Assembly: GCA_964652075.1 (NCBI GenBank) | Contig: CAZYZQ010000004.1 | Location: 1 to 35,539 of the forward strand | Reading direction: 5' to 3' | DNA: 35,539 nt | DNA from: CAZYZQ01 sp964652075 | Lineage (GTDB): Bacteria; Bacillota; Clostridia; Oscillospirales; Oscillospiraceae | In this document: positions 20,711-29,006 of the stretch, in pieces | Position numbering within the stretch: position 1 is the stretch's first letter | Layout of the letters: each line of letters begins with the position of its first letter | The notes under the pieces: model-generated | The model's input: only the letters and a program-made list of their open reading frames with translations | What the model was told of the DNA's origin: nothing | Database searches by the model: none | Position numbers and translations under genes: made by a program

Positions 20711-22222
20711 ATGGAGTTGAAACAATCAACCAAAGCCGCCGCGCTGCTCCTGGCGCTTCTGACGGCTTCTTCCGCCCTGACCGCCTGCCAGCGGGTTGAG
20801 GCAAAACAGACCCCGGAGCCGACGCCGTATGATGCATCGCAGCCCGCGGGCGCGGCGCTGCCGGACGCATCGGACGAAGCGCCGGCCCAACTGCCGGAAC
20901 CGGAAGCGGCGGAGCCGCCGTTGCAGTACGACGCCTATGTGCAGGGCCACGACGGGTTCTTTGAGCCGGAGAAGGCGTGCTCGCGCGCCGAGCTTGCGCA
21001 AATTCTGAAAAATCTCGGTGCGGGCGCTGAACCGGCGCAGGATGCGCCCGCGTTCCCGGATGTCGTGGGAACCAGCTGGTACGCCCCCGCCGTTGCCGCG
21101 CTCTCCGGCGTGCTGCACGGCTACCCGGACGGCACGTTCCGCCCGGCCGCGTCCGTCACGCTGGCGCAGTTGCTGGCGATTCTCGGCCGCATGGCGCAGC
21201 CGGAGCTGGAGGACGGCGCGGAGATCTGGTATACGCCGTATCTGGAGTACGCCGGGGCGCAGGGATGGCTGGACGGCCTGCCGGATTGCGATCCGGCGCG
21301 GCCTGCGGCGCGCGCGACGGTCGTCGCGGTCTGTAACCGCGCCTTCGGCATCACGCCGGATAAGACGGCGATCGACGCGATTGGCAGGCCCGTTTTCCTC
21401 GACGTGTCGCCCGAAACGCCCGGCTATTACGACATTCTGGCGGCCGCCGTCTCGCACGGCGCGGACTGGAGCGCGGACTCGCTGGTTCTGCCCACGCTCG
21501 CGCCCGGCCTGCACAGAAGCGGCAGCCTTGCCTACTACGTCCGGGAGGACGGCACGCTCTACGATGTGCCGGGCCTGCTGGAGGTGGGCGGCGCGCGCTA
21601 CCTGATCGAGGACGCGTCGGGGCGCATCGCCACCGACGGCGCGCTCCACCTGTATGACGGCAGCCCCGTCTTCTGTACCGAAACCGGCGCGCTGCTGCAA
21701 AACGCCGGGTGGCATGACTTCTATTTCGACGAGACGGGTACCTATACATCGCGCGACGCGTCCATCGACGCGGCTGTGGAGGAGATCCTCGCTTCCTGCA
21801 CGACGCCGGAGATGACGCAGGAGGAGAAGCTGCGCGCCTGTTATAACTACGTGCGCGATTACCGCTACCTCGGCCGCAATGCGACGATCTACACAAAGAC
21901 CATGCCGCGCGAGAACGCCGTGACCTACGCGAACAAGATCTACACAACCGGAAAGGGCGACTGCTACAACTTCGCTGCCGCGTTCTATTTCCTCGCCAAG
22001 CGCCTCGGCTACGACGCGACGGCGATCATCGGCACATGCGGCTACGTCTGGAACACGCACGCCATTGCCCACGCATGGGTGGAGATCCCGATGGACGGCA
22101 CCGTCTATCTCTTCGATCCCCAGATCGAGAACTACAACACGCGCTACGGCATCTCCAACGAGACGCACAGCGCGTTCAAAGTGACCTACGACACCGCACC
22201 CGCGAGGTATTATAAGAACTGA
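20711..22222 (+). CDS. Lipoprotein with S-layer homology repeats and transglutaminase-like domain
   Basis: 503 residues from the ATG at 20711. A lipoprotein signal peptide ends in the lipobox LTAC. After a short Pro-rich spacer come SLH-type repeats: FFEPEKACSRAELAQIL and FPDVVGTSWYAPAVAAL, then GYPDGTFRPAASVTLAQLL, then YTPYLEYAGAQGWLDGL with the start of a third unit. A transglutaminase/papain-like domain fills the C-terminal 130 residues with Cys418 (GKGDCYN), His454 (AHAWVE) and Asp469 (YLFDPQ). SLH repeats normally hold a protein on pyruvylated wall polymer; here a lipid anchor is also present. The domain could be a cross-linking enzyme, a peptidase or a non-catalytic binder; the triad looks intact. 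Its C-terminal half is paralogous to the protein at 31302-32300. Confidence 0.82.
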   Translation: MELKQSTKAAALLLALLTASSALTACQRVEAKQTPEPTPYDASQPAGAALPDASDEAPAQLPEPEAAEPPLQYDAYVQGHDGFFEPEKACSRAELAQILKNLGAGAEPAQDAPAFPDVVGTSWYAPAVAALSGVLHGYPDGTFRPAASVTLAQLLAILGRMAQPELEDGAEIWYTPYLEYAGAQGWLDGLPDCDPARPAARATVVAVCNRAFGITPDKTAIDAIGRPVFLDVSPETPGYYDILAAAVSHGADWSADSLVLPTLAPGLHRSGSLAYYVREDGTLYDVPGLLEVGGARYLIEDASGRIATDGALHLYDGSPVFCTETGALLQNAGWHDFYFDETGTYTSRDASIDAAVEEILASCTTPEMTQEEKLRACYNYVRDYRYLGRNATIYTKTMPRENAVTYANKIYTTGKGDCYNFAAAFYFLAKRLGYDATAIIGTCGYVWNTHAIAHAWVEIPMDGTVYLFDPQIENYNTRYGISNETHSAFKVTYDTAPARYYKN

Positions 22223-22307
22223 GGAAGACCGGGGTTGTGAAGGCGAAATTGTTTGCCTGCGTGCATCTTTGCATCGCCCTGCGGGGCGCGTGGTTCATGC
22301 GCAATTT

Positions 22308-22354
22308 CCCAAATTACGGGTAGGGGCGGACCTGCGTGTCCGCCCGCGCGGGGG
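22308..22354 (+). repeat. 47-bp repeat at the left gap edge
   Basis: Identical over 47 bases to 22455-22501 on the other side of the gap. It includes a GTAGGGGCG-type hairpin unit. Confidence 0.9.
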
Positions 22355-22454
22355 NNNNNNNNNNNNNNNNNNNNNNNNNNNNNNNNNNNNNNNNNNNNNN
22401 NNNNNNNNNNNNNNNNNNNNNNNNNNNNNNNNNNNNNNNNNNNNNNNNNNNNNN
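22355..22454. other. Assembly gap (100 N) flanked by an identical 47-mer
   Basis: The two contig ends carry the same 47 bases, so they may simply overlap and the gap may have no real length. A tandem array of the repeat is the alternative. Confidence 0.9.
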
Positions 22455-22576
22455 CCCAAATTACGGGTAGGGGCGGACCTGCGTGTCCGCCCGCGCGGGG
22501 GAACCTGCCGTTTCGCACCGCTCTCCGGCGAATCCGTACCCCCTACCGCGCGGGCGCACACATAGGTGCGCCCCTA
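22455..22576. repeat. Composite inverted pair of hairpin repeats
   Basis: The second copy of the 47-mer is followed by an inverted GGGCGCACACATAGGTGCGC unit (22552-22571, ending CCCCTAC at 22576). The central part has TCCGGCGAATCC. The same two-headed layout, with a similar centre, stands at 28821-28929. No gene occupies 22223-22673. Confidence 0.65.
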
Positions 22577-22673
22577 CGCCTTGATATGACATCCCCGCGC
22601 ACTGAAGATTCTCTGATTCAATCGGAATCTGCGGATTGGTTCAGAGGTTCACGAAAGAGAAAGAGAGAGAACG

Positions 22674-23309
22674 ATGAAAAAACTTTTGCCAATCCTAATG
22701 GCGCTGCTGCTGTGCGCCTGTCTGGCGGCCTGCGCATCCTCCGGCGGCGCGCAGGATGTGGAAGCCGATCTCCCCGCCGCGCCGGAGGAAGCTCCGGCAA
22801 CGACGCCGGAGGAACCCGCCCCGGAGGACGAACCGGAGGAACAGACGCCGGAAGCGCAGGAGCCGGAGGAGGAACCGGAACCTGCACCCGAGACGCAGCC
22901 GGAATCTGAGCCGGAGGAAGAACCGGAATCCGAGCCTGCCCCGGAGCCTGCGCCCGCGACCACCCCGGCACCCGAAGCCGAGACCCCGGCACCCGCTGCG
23001 CCGGCCGAACCGGAGACGCCGGTCGCCCCTGCATCTTCCAACGAGACGCAGCCTGCACCGGCCGAACCGGCCCAGACAGAGCCTGCACCAGCGCCGGAGC
23101 CCGCGCCCGCAACGGTGGACGACGCGCTGGCGTTTGTCGACCATAACGTGGAAGAGCTGTACGCCGCGATCGGGATGCCGAACGATTCCTACTACGAGTA
23201 CTCCTGCTCCGGCCCGGGCGACGACGGCATCCTGTATTACGACGGTTTTATTGTGTTTACTTACAAAGAGAACGGCGTGGAGACCGTGATCGACGCGGAG
23301 GCGGAATAA
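22674..23309 (+). CDS. Glu/Pro-rich lipoprotein with a small C-terminal domain
   Basis: 211 residues. The lipoprotein signal peptide has lipobox CLAAC (Cys20). Residues about 30-150 are almost only Glu, Pro, Ala and Thr, a stiff spacer expected to cross the wall. The last 60 residues form a compact domain (VEELYAAIGMPNDSYYEYSC, then LYYDGFIVFTY) that closely matches the C-terminal domain of the lipoprotein at 29007-29369. No known family is recognised. The next gene starts 1 base after the stop, the one after overlaps, and dltA follows; probably all one operon. The weak AGAGAGAACG ribosome site precedes the ATG. Likely lipid-anchored and exposed. Confidence 0.75.
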   Translation: MKKLLPILMALLLCACLAACASSGGAQDVEADLPAAPEEAPATTPEEPAPEDEPEEQTPEAQEPEEEPEPAPETQPESEPEEEPESEPAPEPAPATTPAPEAETPAPAAPAEPETPVAPASSNETQPAPAEPAQTEPAPAPEPAPATVDDALAFVDHNVEELYAAIGMPNDSYYEYSCSGPGDDGILYYDGFIVFTYKENGVETVIDAEAE

Positions 23310-23310
23310 G

Positions 23311-23814
23311 ATGAAAAAAATTGCAATCTGCGCGGCGCTCTGCGCGCTGCTGCTGTGTGCCTGCGGCAAAAAGCAGGCCAAGGAGCTGGCGACCCCGACC
23401 CTGACGGTCGGCGACACGACCATTGAGGACACGACCGCGCTCGACACCGTGCTGGACGCGCTCGGCGCGGACTACACCTATGCCGAGGCCATCTCCTGCG
23501 TCTACGACGGGATGGACAAGACCTACACCTATGCGGACGCCGTTGTCTTCACCTACCCGGACGGCGAGCAGGACCGGCTGATGGAGCTGTACTGCACCGG
23601 CGGCGAGGTCAAGACCGCCGCGGGCATCACCTTTGGCGCCTCGAAGGACGAGATCGCCAAGGCCTATGGCGACGGCTATGTCGAATCCGGCACGGTTGTG
23701 CGCTATGAGCAGTCCACGACCAGCCCGGACAACGAGCCGGCCTCGCTCTATTTTGAGCTGACGGACGGCAAGGTCACGGCCATCGGCATCACGGCGGAGC
23801 ATCGCGCGGAATGA
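23311..23814 (+). CDS. Small lipoprotein, unknown
   Basis: 167 residues with a lipoprotein signal peptide (lipobox LLCAC, Cys18). The mature part is acidic and strand-rich, with a segment ISCVYDGMDKTYTY followed by VVFTYPDGEQD that recalls the Cys-x3-DG...YDGF-x-V-x-TY pattern of the two neighbouring small lipoprotein domains. It may be a distant relative. The second half has ITFGASKDEIAKAYGDGY, a pattern common in small clostridial lipoproteins whose function is unknown. It starts 1 base after the previous gene and overlaps the next (ATGA), strong evidence of a tight operon. Confidence 0.72.
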   Translation: MKKIAICAALCALLLCACGKKQAKELATPTLTVGDTTIEDTTALDTVLDALGADYTYAEAISCVYDGMDKTYTYADAVVFTYPDGEQDRLMELYCTGGEVKTAAGITFGASKDEIAKAYGDGYVESGTVVRYEQSTTSPDNEPASLYFELTDGKVTAIGITAEHRAE

Positions 23815-24425
23815 AAAAACGGATTTTAATCCTGTCGGCAGTGATGCTTGTCCTGCTTGCGGCCCTTGCGGGCGGGATGCTGCTGCAAGCAACCGGCTCG
23901 GATGGCAGACTCGCGGGCGGCACGGACGCCGCCGGTTCGACCGGCGATGATGCACTTGACGCAAAGCTCGACGAGGTCCTGAACACCCTGTGCGACCCGA
24001 AGGCATCGGACGGGGAGAACCTCGCAGCCGTGTACGACTGGGTCTGCACCGAGATTACCTACCGCCCCGGCACGGCGGACACCTCCGGCGGCTTCACGCA
24101 GGAGCTGGTGAACGAGCTGGCCGCCGAGCTTTTGGACAAGCGGCGCGGCAACTGCGATGGCGAGGCCGCGCTCATGGCGGCGTTTCTTACCCGCATGGGC
24201 TGCGAGGCGACCGTTGTCACAGGCACCTTTACCCGTCCGGAGGACGGCGTGGAGGTCGAGCACGCGTGGGTGATCGCCAAGGCCGGCGGGGACTACCGCC
24301 ACTTTGATCCCCTCTACGGCCGCTACTACACGGACGATCAGGCGCGCGACTACTTCGCGCAGACCGACGCGGCCATGGAGCAAACACATAACTGGCAGCG
24401 GGACGCCTATCCCGCCTGCGACTGA
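23811..24425 (+). CDS. Transglutaminase-like exported protein
   Basis: 204 residues. An N-terminal hydrophobic segment (about 5-25) acts as signal or anchor with no lipobox Cys. The transglutaminase/papain-like core starts near residue 50 (YDWVCTEITYRPG), with Cys115 (RGNCDGEAALMAAF), His151 (VEHAWVIA) and Asp166 (RHFDPLYG), a complete triad. Overlaps the upstream lipoprotein gene by 4 bases and ends 12 bases before dltA, so it is placed as if part of the dlt operon. Such domains can be peptidases or transferases that act on wall peptides or proteins. The activity is inferred only. Confidence 0.82.
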   Translation: MKKRILILSAVMLVLLAALAGGMLLQATGSDGRLAGGTDAAGSTGDDALDAKLDEVLNTLCDPKASDGENLAAVYDWVCTEITYRPGTADTSGGFTQELVNELAAELLDKRRGNCDGEAALMAAFLTRMGCEATVVTGTFTRPEDGVEVEHAWVIAKAGGDYRHFDPLYGRYYTDDQARDYFAQTDAAMEQTHNWQRDAYPACD

Positions 24426-24437
24426 GGAGGAAGCCCT

Positions 24438-25937
24438 TTGTTCCTGCTGGAAGCCCTCAAAAAATACGCGAAAACCGACCGCATCGCCATCCGCTACGGC
24501 GGCGATGCGCTGACCTTTGCCGAGCTGGATCACCGCTCGGACTCCTTCGCGGCGTGGTTGCTCCAAACCCTCGGCGACGACCGGACGCCCATCCTGCTCT
24601 ACGGCCACAAGGACCTCGAGCTCCCGGTGTGTATGTTCGGCGCGCTCAAGGCCGGGCGCGGCTACGTGCCCGTCGACACGACCTTCCCGCCGGAGCGGGT
24701 GGCGCAGATCATGGAGGAGCTGCAGCCGCAGCTGCTCGTCGACTTTGCGGGCGCGGGGCTCTCCGCGCCGCATATGCTGACGCCTGAGACGCTTGTGCCG
24801 ATCCTGACGTCGGGCGAAAGCGCGCCGGAGGACGGCTGGATCGCGTCCGATCAGGTCGCCTACATTCTCTTCACCTCCGGCTCAACCGGCAGGCCCAAGG
24901 GCGTGCAGATCACGGCGGGCAACATCGCCGCGTTCGACGCAGGCGTCGCGCCGTGGTTCGAGCTGGGGCAGGACGGCGGCACGATTCTCAACGAGATTTC
25001 CTACTCCTTCGACGTCTCCGTCTGCGCGCTGTACTACGCGCTCAGCCGCGGCATGATGCTCTATACAATCGACAAGCCGACGCTTAACGACCCAAAGCTG
25101 CTGTTCGAGGCGCTGCGCGCCTCCGGCGCGGACATCTGGGTTTCCACGCCGTCTCTCGCCGAGGTCTGCGCCCAGTCGGCGCAGTTCGACGAGACGCTGC
25201 TGCCAAAAACGAAGAAGTTCGTCTTCTGCGGCGAGGTCATGACGAAAAAGCTCGGCGAGCAGATGCTGGACAGGTTCCCCCACGCGAAGATCTACAACGC
25301 CTACGGCCCGACGGAGGCGACGGTGCTTGTCACCGCCGTCGAAATTACGCGCGCGCTCTGCGAGAAAAGCACAGCGCTGCCGATCGGCTACGGCTTTTCC
25401 AATGTCGTCTGCCGCATTGCTGATCCGGAGACGGGCGCGCCGCGGCCGGACGGCGAGGCGGGCGAGCTGCAGCTGCTTGGTGAGGCCGTCAGCCCCGGCT
25501 ACTTCCGCCGCCCGGAGCTGAACGCGAAATCGTTCTTTGAAGAGGACGGCGTGCGCGGCTACCGCACCGGCGATCTGTGCATCCGCCAAAAGGACGGCTG
25601 CATCGACTATCTCGGCCGCCTCGACGGACAGGTAAAGCTCAACGGCTTCCGCGTCGAGCTGGAGGACGTGGAGACGAATCTGACCAAGGTGCCGAACATC
25701 GCCCGCGCGGCGGTGCTGCCGGTCTATGTCGACGGCAAGGTGCAGGCGCTGACGGCGTTTGTCCTGCTCGAGCAGCCGGACGGCCTGCCGTCGCTGCGCC
25801 GCGCCAAGATGATCCGCGAGGAGTTGGGCAAGTGGCTTCCCGCCTACATGATCCCGCGCAAAATTCTGGCGCTCGACGCCTTCCCGGTGAATACGAACGG
25901 CAAGGTGGATAAAAAAGCCCTCGCCGCCCGGCTCTGA
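24438..25937 (+). CDS. dltA: D-alanine--D-alanyl carrier protein ligase
   Basis: 499 residues, normal for DltA. AMP-binding enzyme motifs in order: LFTSGSTGRPKGVQIT (the P-loop-like A3), IYNAYGPTEATV (A5), YRTGDLC (A7), and LGRLDGQVKLNGFRVELEDVE (A8). The C-terminal NTNGKVDKKAL has the catalytic A10 Lys. DltA activates D-alanine with ATP and loads it on DltC. The start is TTG, 7 bases after GAGGAGG; no ATG fits. First of four canonical dlt genes, preceded by a transglutaminase-like gene. Confidence 0.95.
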   Translation: MFLLEALKKYAKTDRIAIRYGGDALTFAELDHRSDSFAAWLLQTLGDDRTPILLYGHKDLELPVCMFGALKAGRGYVPVDTTFPPERVAQIMEELQPQLLVDFAGAGLSAPHMLTPETLVPILTSGESAPEDGWIASDQVAYILFTSGSTGRPKGVQITAGNIAAFDAGVAPWFELGQDGGTILNEISYSFDVSVCALYYALSRGMMLYTIDKPTLNDPKLLFEALRASGADIWVSTPSLAEVCAQSAQFDETLLPKTKKFVFCGEVMTKKLGEQMLDRFPHAKIYNAYGPTEATVLVTAVEITRALCEKSTALPIGYGFSNVVCRIADPETGAPRPDGEAGELQLLGEAVSPGYFRRPELNAKSFFEEDGVRGYRTGDLCIRQKDGCIDYLGRLDGQVKLNGFRVELEDVETNLTKVPNIARAAVLPVYVDGKVQALTAFVLLEQPDGLPSLRRAKMIREELGKWLPAYMIPRKILALDAFPVNTNGKVDKKALAARL

Positions 25938-25951
25938 GGGGAGGCGCGCAG

Positions 25952-27091
25952 ATGACCCCATTCGGCAATCTGAATTTTTTCTGCATTCTGGCCGTTGTGC
26001 TCGCGCCCGCGGTCGTGTTCGGCCTGTGCGGCAAGTCGCTGCGGCTGTATGGCTTCGCCGCGACCGTCCTGATCCTGCTTTCCATCCTCGACACCTGGCA
26101 GGCCGGGCTGACGCTTCTTTGCTTCTGGGCGCTGGAATCGGCGCTGTGTTGCGGGTATGTTAGGGTACATAAAACCTGCAAAAAGCGCCCGGTTCTGTGG
26201 CTGTTTCTCTTTCTGGTGCTTGTGCCGCTGCTGTGGACGAAGCTCGCCGGGCCGATCTCCCAGCTTCGCCTGTGGAGCCTGATCGGCGTGAGCTACATGA
26301 CCTTCCGCGCGGTGCAGGTGCTGCTCGACTGCTACGACGGCCATCTTGAGAGCGTGAATCTGCTCGATTTTTCGTATTTCCTGCTCTTCGCGCCCAGCAT
26401 CTCGTCAGGCCCGCTGGACCGCTACCGCCGGTTCTGTCAGGATTTGCATACCGTGCCGGGGCGGGAGGAATACTGCAACTTACTTCGCGACGGCGTGTGG
26501 AAGCTCATGACCGGCGCGCTGTATAACTTCGTGCTCGGCAACCTGATCTGGCGCTACTGCATTGCCCCGCTGCCAGACCACGGCTTTCTGCCGACGCTTG
26601 CGTACCTGTACGCTTATACCTTTTTCATGTTCTTCAACTTCGCCGGCTACAGCCGCATGGCGGTCGGCACGGCGTACATCCTCGGCATCCGGATGCCGGA
26701 CAACTTCAACCGCCCGTTCCGCAGCGTCGATATGAAGGAATTCTGGTCGCGCTGGCACATCTCGCTTTCGACCTGGCTGCGCGACTACGTCTACACGCGC
26801 TTCTGCATGGCGGCGCTTCGCAAGAAGTGGTTCCACGGCGGGCGCGCCAGCTCGTATCTCGGTTACTTTCTGACCATGACGCTCATGGGCCTCTGGCACG
26901 GCCTGACGCCCGGCTATCTCGTCTACGGCCTCTACCACGGCGTGGTCATGAGCCTGAACGACGTGCTGGACACCAAATGGAAAAAATTCAAGAAGCTGAA
27001 GAAGCGGCGCATCCCGCGGCTGGTGATGGGCGCAATCACGTTCCATCTCTTCGCCTTCGGCCTGCTGCTCTTCTCCGGCCGGATTTTGTAA
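25952..27091 (+). CDS. dltB: DltB, MBOAT D-alanyl transferase
   Basis: 379 residues, multi-pass. Diagnostic parts are FAPSISSGPLDRYRRF, FFNFAGYSRMAVGTAYILG, PDNFNRPFRSVDMKEFWSRW and MGLWHGLTPGYLVYGLYHG with the MBOAT catalytic His316. The protein makes the membrane tunnel through which the D-alanyl group of DltC reaches the outside. GGGGAGGCGC precedes the ATG, 14 bases after dltA. The carrier gene dltC follows after 24 bases. Residue order and length agree with known DltB. Confidence 0.95.
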   Translation: MTPFGNLNFFCILAVVLAPAVVFGLCGKSLRLYGFAATVLILLSILDTWQAGLTLLCFWALESALCCGYVRVHKTCKKRPVLWLFLFLVLVPLLWTKLAGPISQLRLWSLIGVSYMTFRAVQVLLDCYDGHLESVNLLDFSYFLLFAPSISSGPLDRYRRFCQDLHTVPGREEYCNLLRDGVWKLMTGALYNFVLGNLIWRYCIAPLPDHGFLPTLAYLYAYTFFMFFNFAGYSRMAVGTAYILGIRMPDNFNRPFRSVDMKEFWSRWHISLSTWLRDYVYTRFCMAALRKKWFHGGRASSYLGYFLTMTLMGLWHGLTPGYLVYGLYHGVVMSLNDVLDTKWKKFKKLKKRRIPRLVMGAITFHLFAFGLLLFSGRIL

Positions 27092-27115
27092 GAATATTAG
27101 AAGGAGTGTTTTCCT

Positions 27116-27349
27116 ATGACAGATACCATCATCTCCCTGCTGAACGATATCACCGGCGCGGACGAGGGCGAGATTACGCCGGACACCGCGCTGTTTGAGG
27201 ACGGCATCCTCGATTCCTTCGGCCTTGTGCAGCTGCTGGTCGGCATCGAGACGCAGTGCGGCGTCAGCCTCGATCCCGCCGCCCTCGAGCGCGCACAGGT
27301 CGCCACGCCGGCCCTGATCGCCGCCGCCGTCGAGGCCGCAAAGGGCTGA
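27116..27349 (+). CDS. dltC: D-alanyl carrier protein
   Basis: 77 residues of the acyl-carrier-protein type. GILDSFGLVQLL carries Ser34, the 4'-phosphopantetheine site. It accepts D-alanine as thioester from DltA and delivers it to DltB. AAGGAGTG precedes the ATG. dltD begins 5 bases after the stop. Confidence 0.95.
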   Translation: MTDTIISLLNDITGADEGEITPDTALFEDGILDSFGLVQLLVGIETQCGVSLDPAALERAQVATPALIAAAVEAAKG

Positions 27350-27354
27350 AGATC

Positions 27355-28533
27355 ATGCGCAAAAAGATCCTCGCGGCGCTCGCCACGGTGCTGGCCGCCG
27401 CGCTTGTGCTCGCGCTGATCCCGCTTGGCATCCGGGCGACGATGCCCGCCTATCCCCACGCCCTCGCGGCCGACAACGCGACACAGAAAATCACCGGCAC
27501 GTATCTCGTCTCCGAGGCAGCTTCGCAGCCGGACAGCCTGCTGATCTTCGGCTCAAGCGAGCTGAAGACGACGGATATCTGCACCCATCCCGCGAACTTT
27601 TTTGCGGACTCCGGCCTGCAGGTCGATCTCGTCGGGCGCGGCTCGTGCCAGTCGATCATCCACGCGCTGGCCATCGGCGCGCAGGGGGAAACGCTGCGCG
27701 GGAAGAAGATTGTGCTCATCACCGCGCCGCAGTCCTATGTGGAGGACGGCATTGCCCCCGATCTCTTCCTTGCAAACTGCTCCGCACAGCTCCTTCTGGA
27801 TGTGCTGCTGAACGACGAGATCCCGGACGAGACGAGAACGTATCTTGCAAAGCGCGTCTGGTCGCTCGGAAACCAACAGCTTGCCGGAACCGGCGAAAAT
27901 CCGCTCGAGGGCACGGCCGCATGGGAGCTTACCAAAGCGTGGCAAGGCGGCAATGTGGATGCCGTGCGCGTATTTCGCGCACAGCTCGCGCGCTACTTCC
28001 TCGACGCGAAGGACATGGTCGCCTCCCGCCGCCTGATCGCAGACGCGGAGAAGAGTGAAAAGCCGGCCCTTGACCTCTCGTTTGACTGGGAGGCCGCGGA
28101 GGCCGCCGCGCTGGCGCAGGCCGCGCAGATGGTCACGAATAACGACTACTACATGCAGGACAGCTACTACAGCACCTACATCGGCGCGCGCTACGCCCAG
28201 CAGGCCGGGAAGGACGCGGCGCTCTCCTACGCCGAAAGCCCGGAGTATGGCGACCTGAAGTGCCTGCTTGATCTGTGTAAGCTGTTTGAGGTCGAGCTGC
28301 TCTTCGTCCACGTTCCGATGAACGGATCGTGGAACGACTACACCGGCTTCTCCGCCGGCCGCCGCGCTGAATATTATGAAAATGTGAAAAATATCGTGAA
28401 CGCATACGACAACGTGACGCTTCTGGATCTGACGGGAAACGAGTACGACCCGTATTTCCTCTGCGACACGATGCATCTGGGCTGGAAGGGGTGGCTTGCC
28501 GTTGACCGGGCGATTGTGGACTTTGTTGGATAA
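27355..28533 (+). CDS. dltD: DltD, D-alanyl transfer protein
   Basis: 392 residues from the ATG at 27355; an upstream in-frame start lies inside dltC in a Arg-rich shadow and is rejected. One N-terminal membrane helix (about 5-27), then a SGNH-like domain: IFGSSELKTTD has the catalytic Ser67, and CDTMHLGWKG near the C-terminus holds Asp371 and His374. DltD sits outside the membrane beside DltB and puts D-alanine on teichoic acid. The ribosome site lies inside the dltC end and is weak, suggesting translational coupling. A short ORF resembling DltX overlaps the end. Confidence 0.93.
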   Translation: MRKKILAALATVLAAALVLALIPLGIRATMPAYPHALAADNATQKITGTYLVSEAASQPDSLLIFGSSELKTTDICTHPANFFADSGLQVDLVGRGSCQSIIHALAIGAQGETLRGKKIVLITAPQSYVEDGIAPDLFLANCSAQLLLDVLLNDEIPDETRTYLAKRVWSLGNQQLAGTGENPLEGTAAWELTKAWQGGNVDAVRVFRAQLARYFLDAKDMVASRRLIADAEKSEKPALDLSFDWEAAEAAALAQAAQMVTNNDYYMQDSYYSTYIGARYAQQAGKDAALSYAESPEYGDLKCLLDLCKLFEVELLFVHVPMNGSWNDYTGFSAGRRAEYYENVKNIVNAYDNVTLLDLTGNEYDPYFLCDTMHLGWKGWLAVDRAIVDFVG

Positions 28534-28663
28534 GATCGAAACGGCGCTGCGCACGCGCTGGTATCTGCGCATGGTGGTCTACGCGGCCATTGCCGCTGCC
28601 CTGCTTCTGACCTGGCTTTTGACAGACGGCCCGGGCGTTGAGTTCGTCTACAGCGAATTTTGA
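28523..28663 (+). CDS. dltX: DltX-like small membrane protein
   Basis: 46 residues if the TTG at 28523 is used: a charged N-terminus (LDKIETALRTRWYLR), one helix (VVYAAIAAALLLTWLL) and the C-terminus VEFVYSEF. The last residues match the DltX hallmark F-x-Y-x-E-F, with Tyr in place. In recent work on D-alanylation the C-terminal Tyr of DltX was proposed to carry the D-alanyl group from DltB to DltD. The frame overlaps the end of dltD by 11 bases. Other TTG starts in frame (28514, 28502, 28496) are possible; the one at 28496 has GGAAGGGG upstream. Size, topology and position all fit. In Bacilli dltX usually precedes dltA; here it is last. Confidence 0.75.
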   Translation: MLDKIETALRTRWYLRMVVYAAIAAALLLTWLLTDGPGVEFVYSEF

Positions 28664-28682
28664 TGTGACGCGATTTATGTGC

Positions 28683-28788
28683 TGCACCATCGATAGAGTA
28701 GCCCCCGTTCCTGGCTCGCTCCCCTTTGCGAAGGGGAGCCAAGGACGTGGGGTGTTCTACGGGTGGTGCGGTGCAGAATTTCGGTGCA
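28683..28788 (+). repeat. Palindromic interspersed element, copy B
   Basis: TGCACCATCGATAGAG at the left, CTCCCCTTTGCGAAGGGGAG in the core, GTGTTCTACGGGTGG then TTTCGGTGCA at the right. Nearly the same as copy A (2626-2731). Confidence 0.7.
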
Positions 28789-28820
28789 GCCCCGCCCTAC
28801 GGTGCAACTTCCCGTAGAAC

Positions 28821-28929
28821 CGTAGGGGCGCACCTGCGTGTGCGCCCGCGCAGGGAAATCCGGCGAACGGATTGACCTTCGGCGAATTCGCACCGTGTGC
28901 AACGGGCGCACACACAGGTGCGCCCCTAC
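28821..28929. repeat. Composite inverted pair of hairpin repeats
   Basis: Unit GTAGGGGCGCACCTGCGTG (starting 28822) and an inverted unit ending GGTGCGCCCCTAC (28917-28929) with a centre containing CCTTCGGCGAATT. With copy B it fills the roughly 340 bases between dltX and the next lipoprotein gene. Same plan as 22455-22576. Confidence 0.7.
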
Positions 28930-29006
28930 AGGTTGATTGGGGGAATATGCCTGCCCCCACAAAAACATTGCCCAATATAATTTCAGACTATCTTGGAGGC
29001 TTTATC

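Noticed and set aside
20726..22168. A 480-residue open frame on the minus strand
   Set aside because: Antisense shadow of the SLH-transglutaminase gene.
28872..29006. Extended start for the GGADGPT lipoprotein
   Set aside because: It runs through a palindromic repeat; the ATG at 29007 has TTGGAGG and begins a proper signal peptide.
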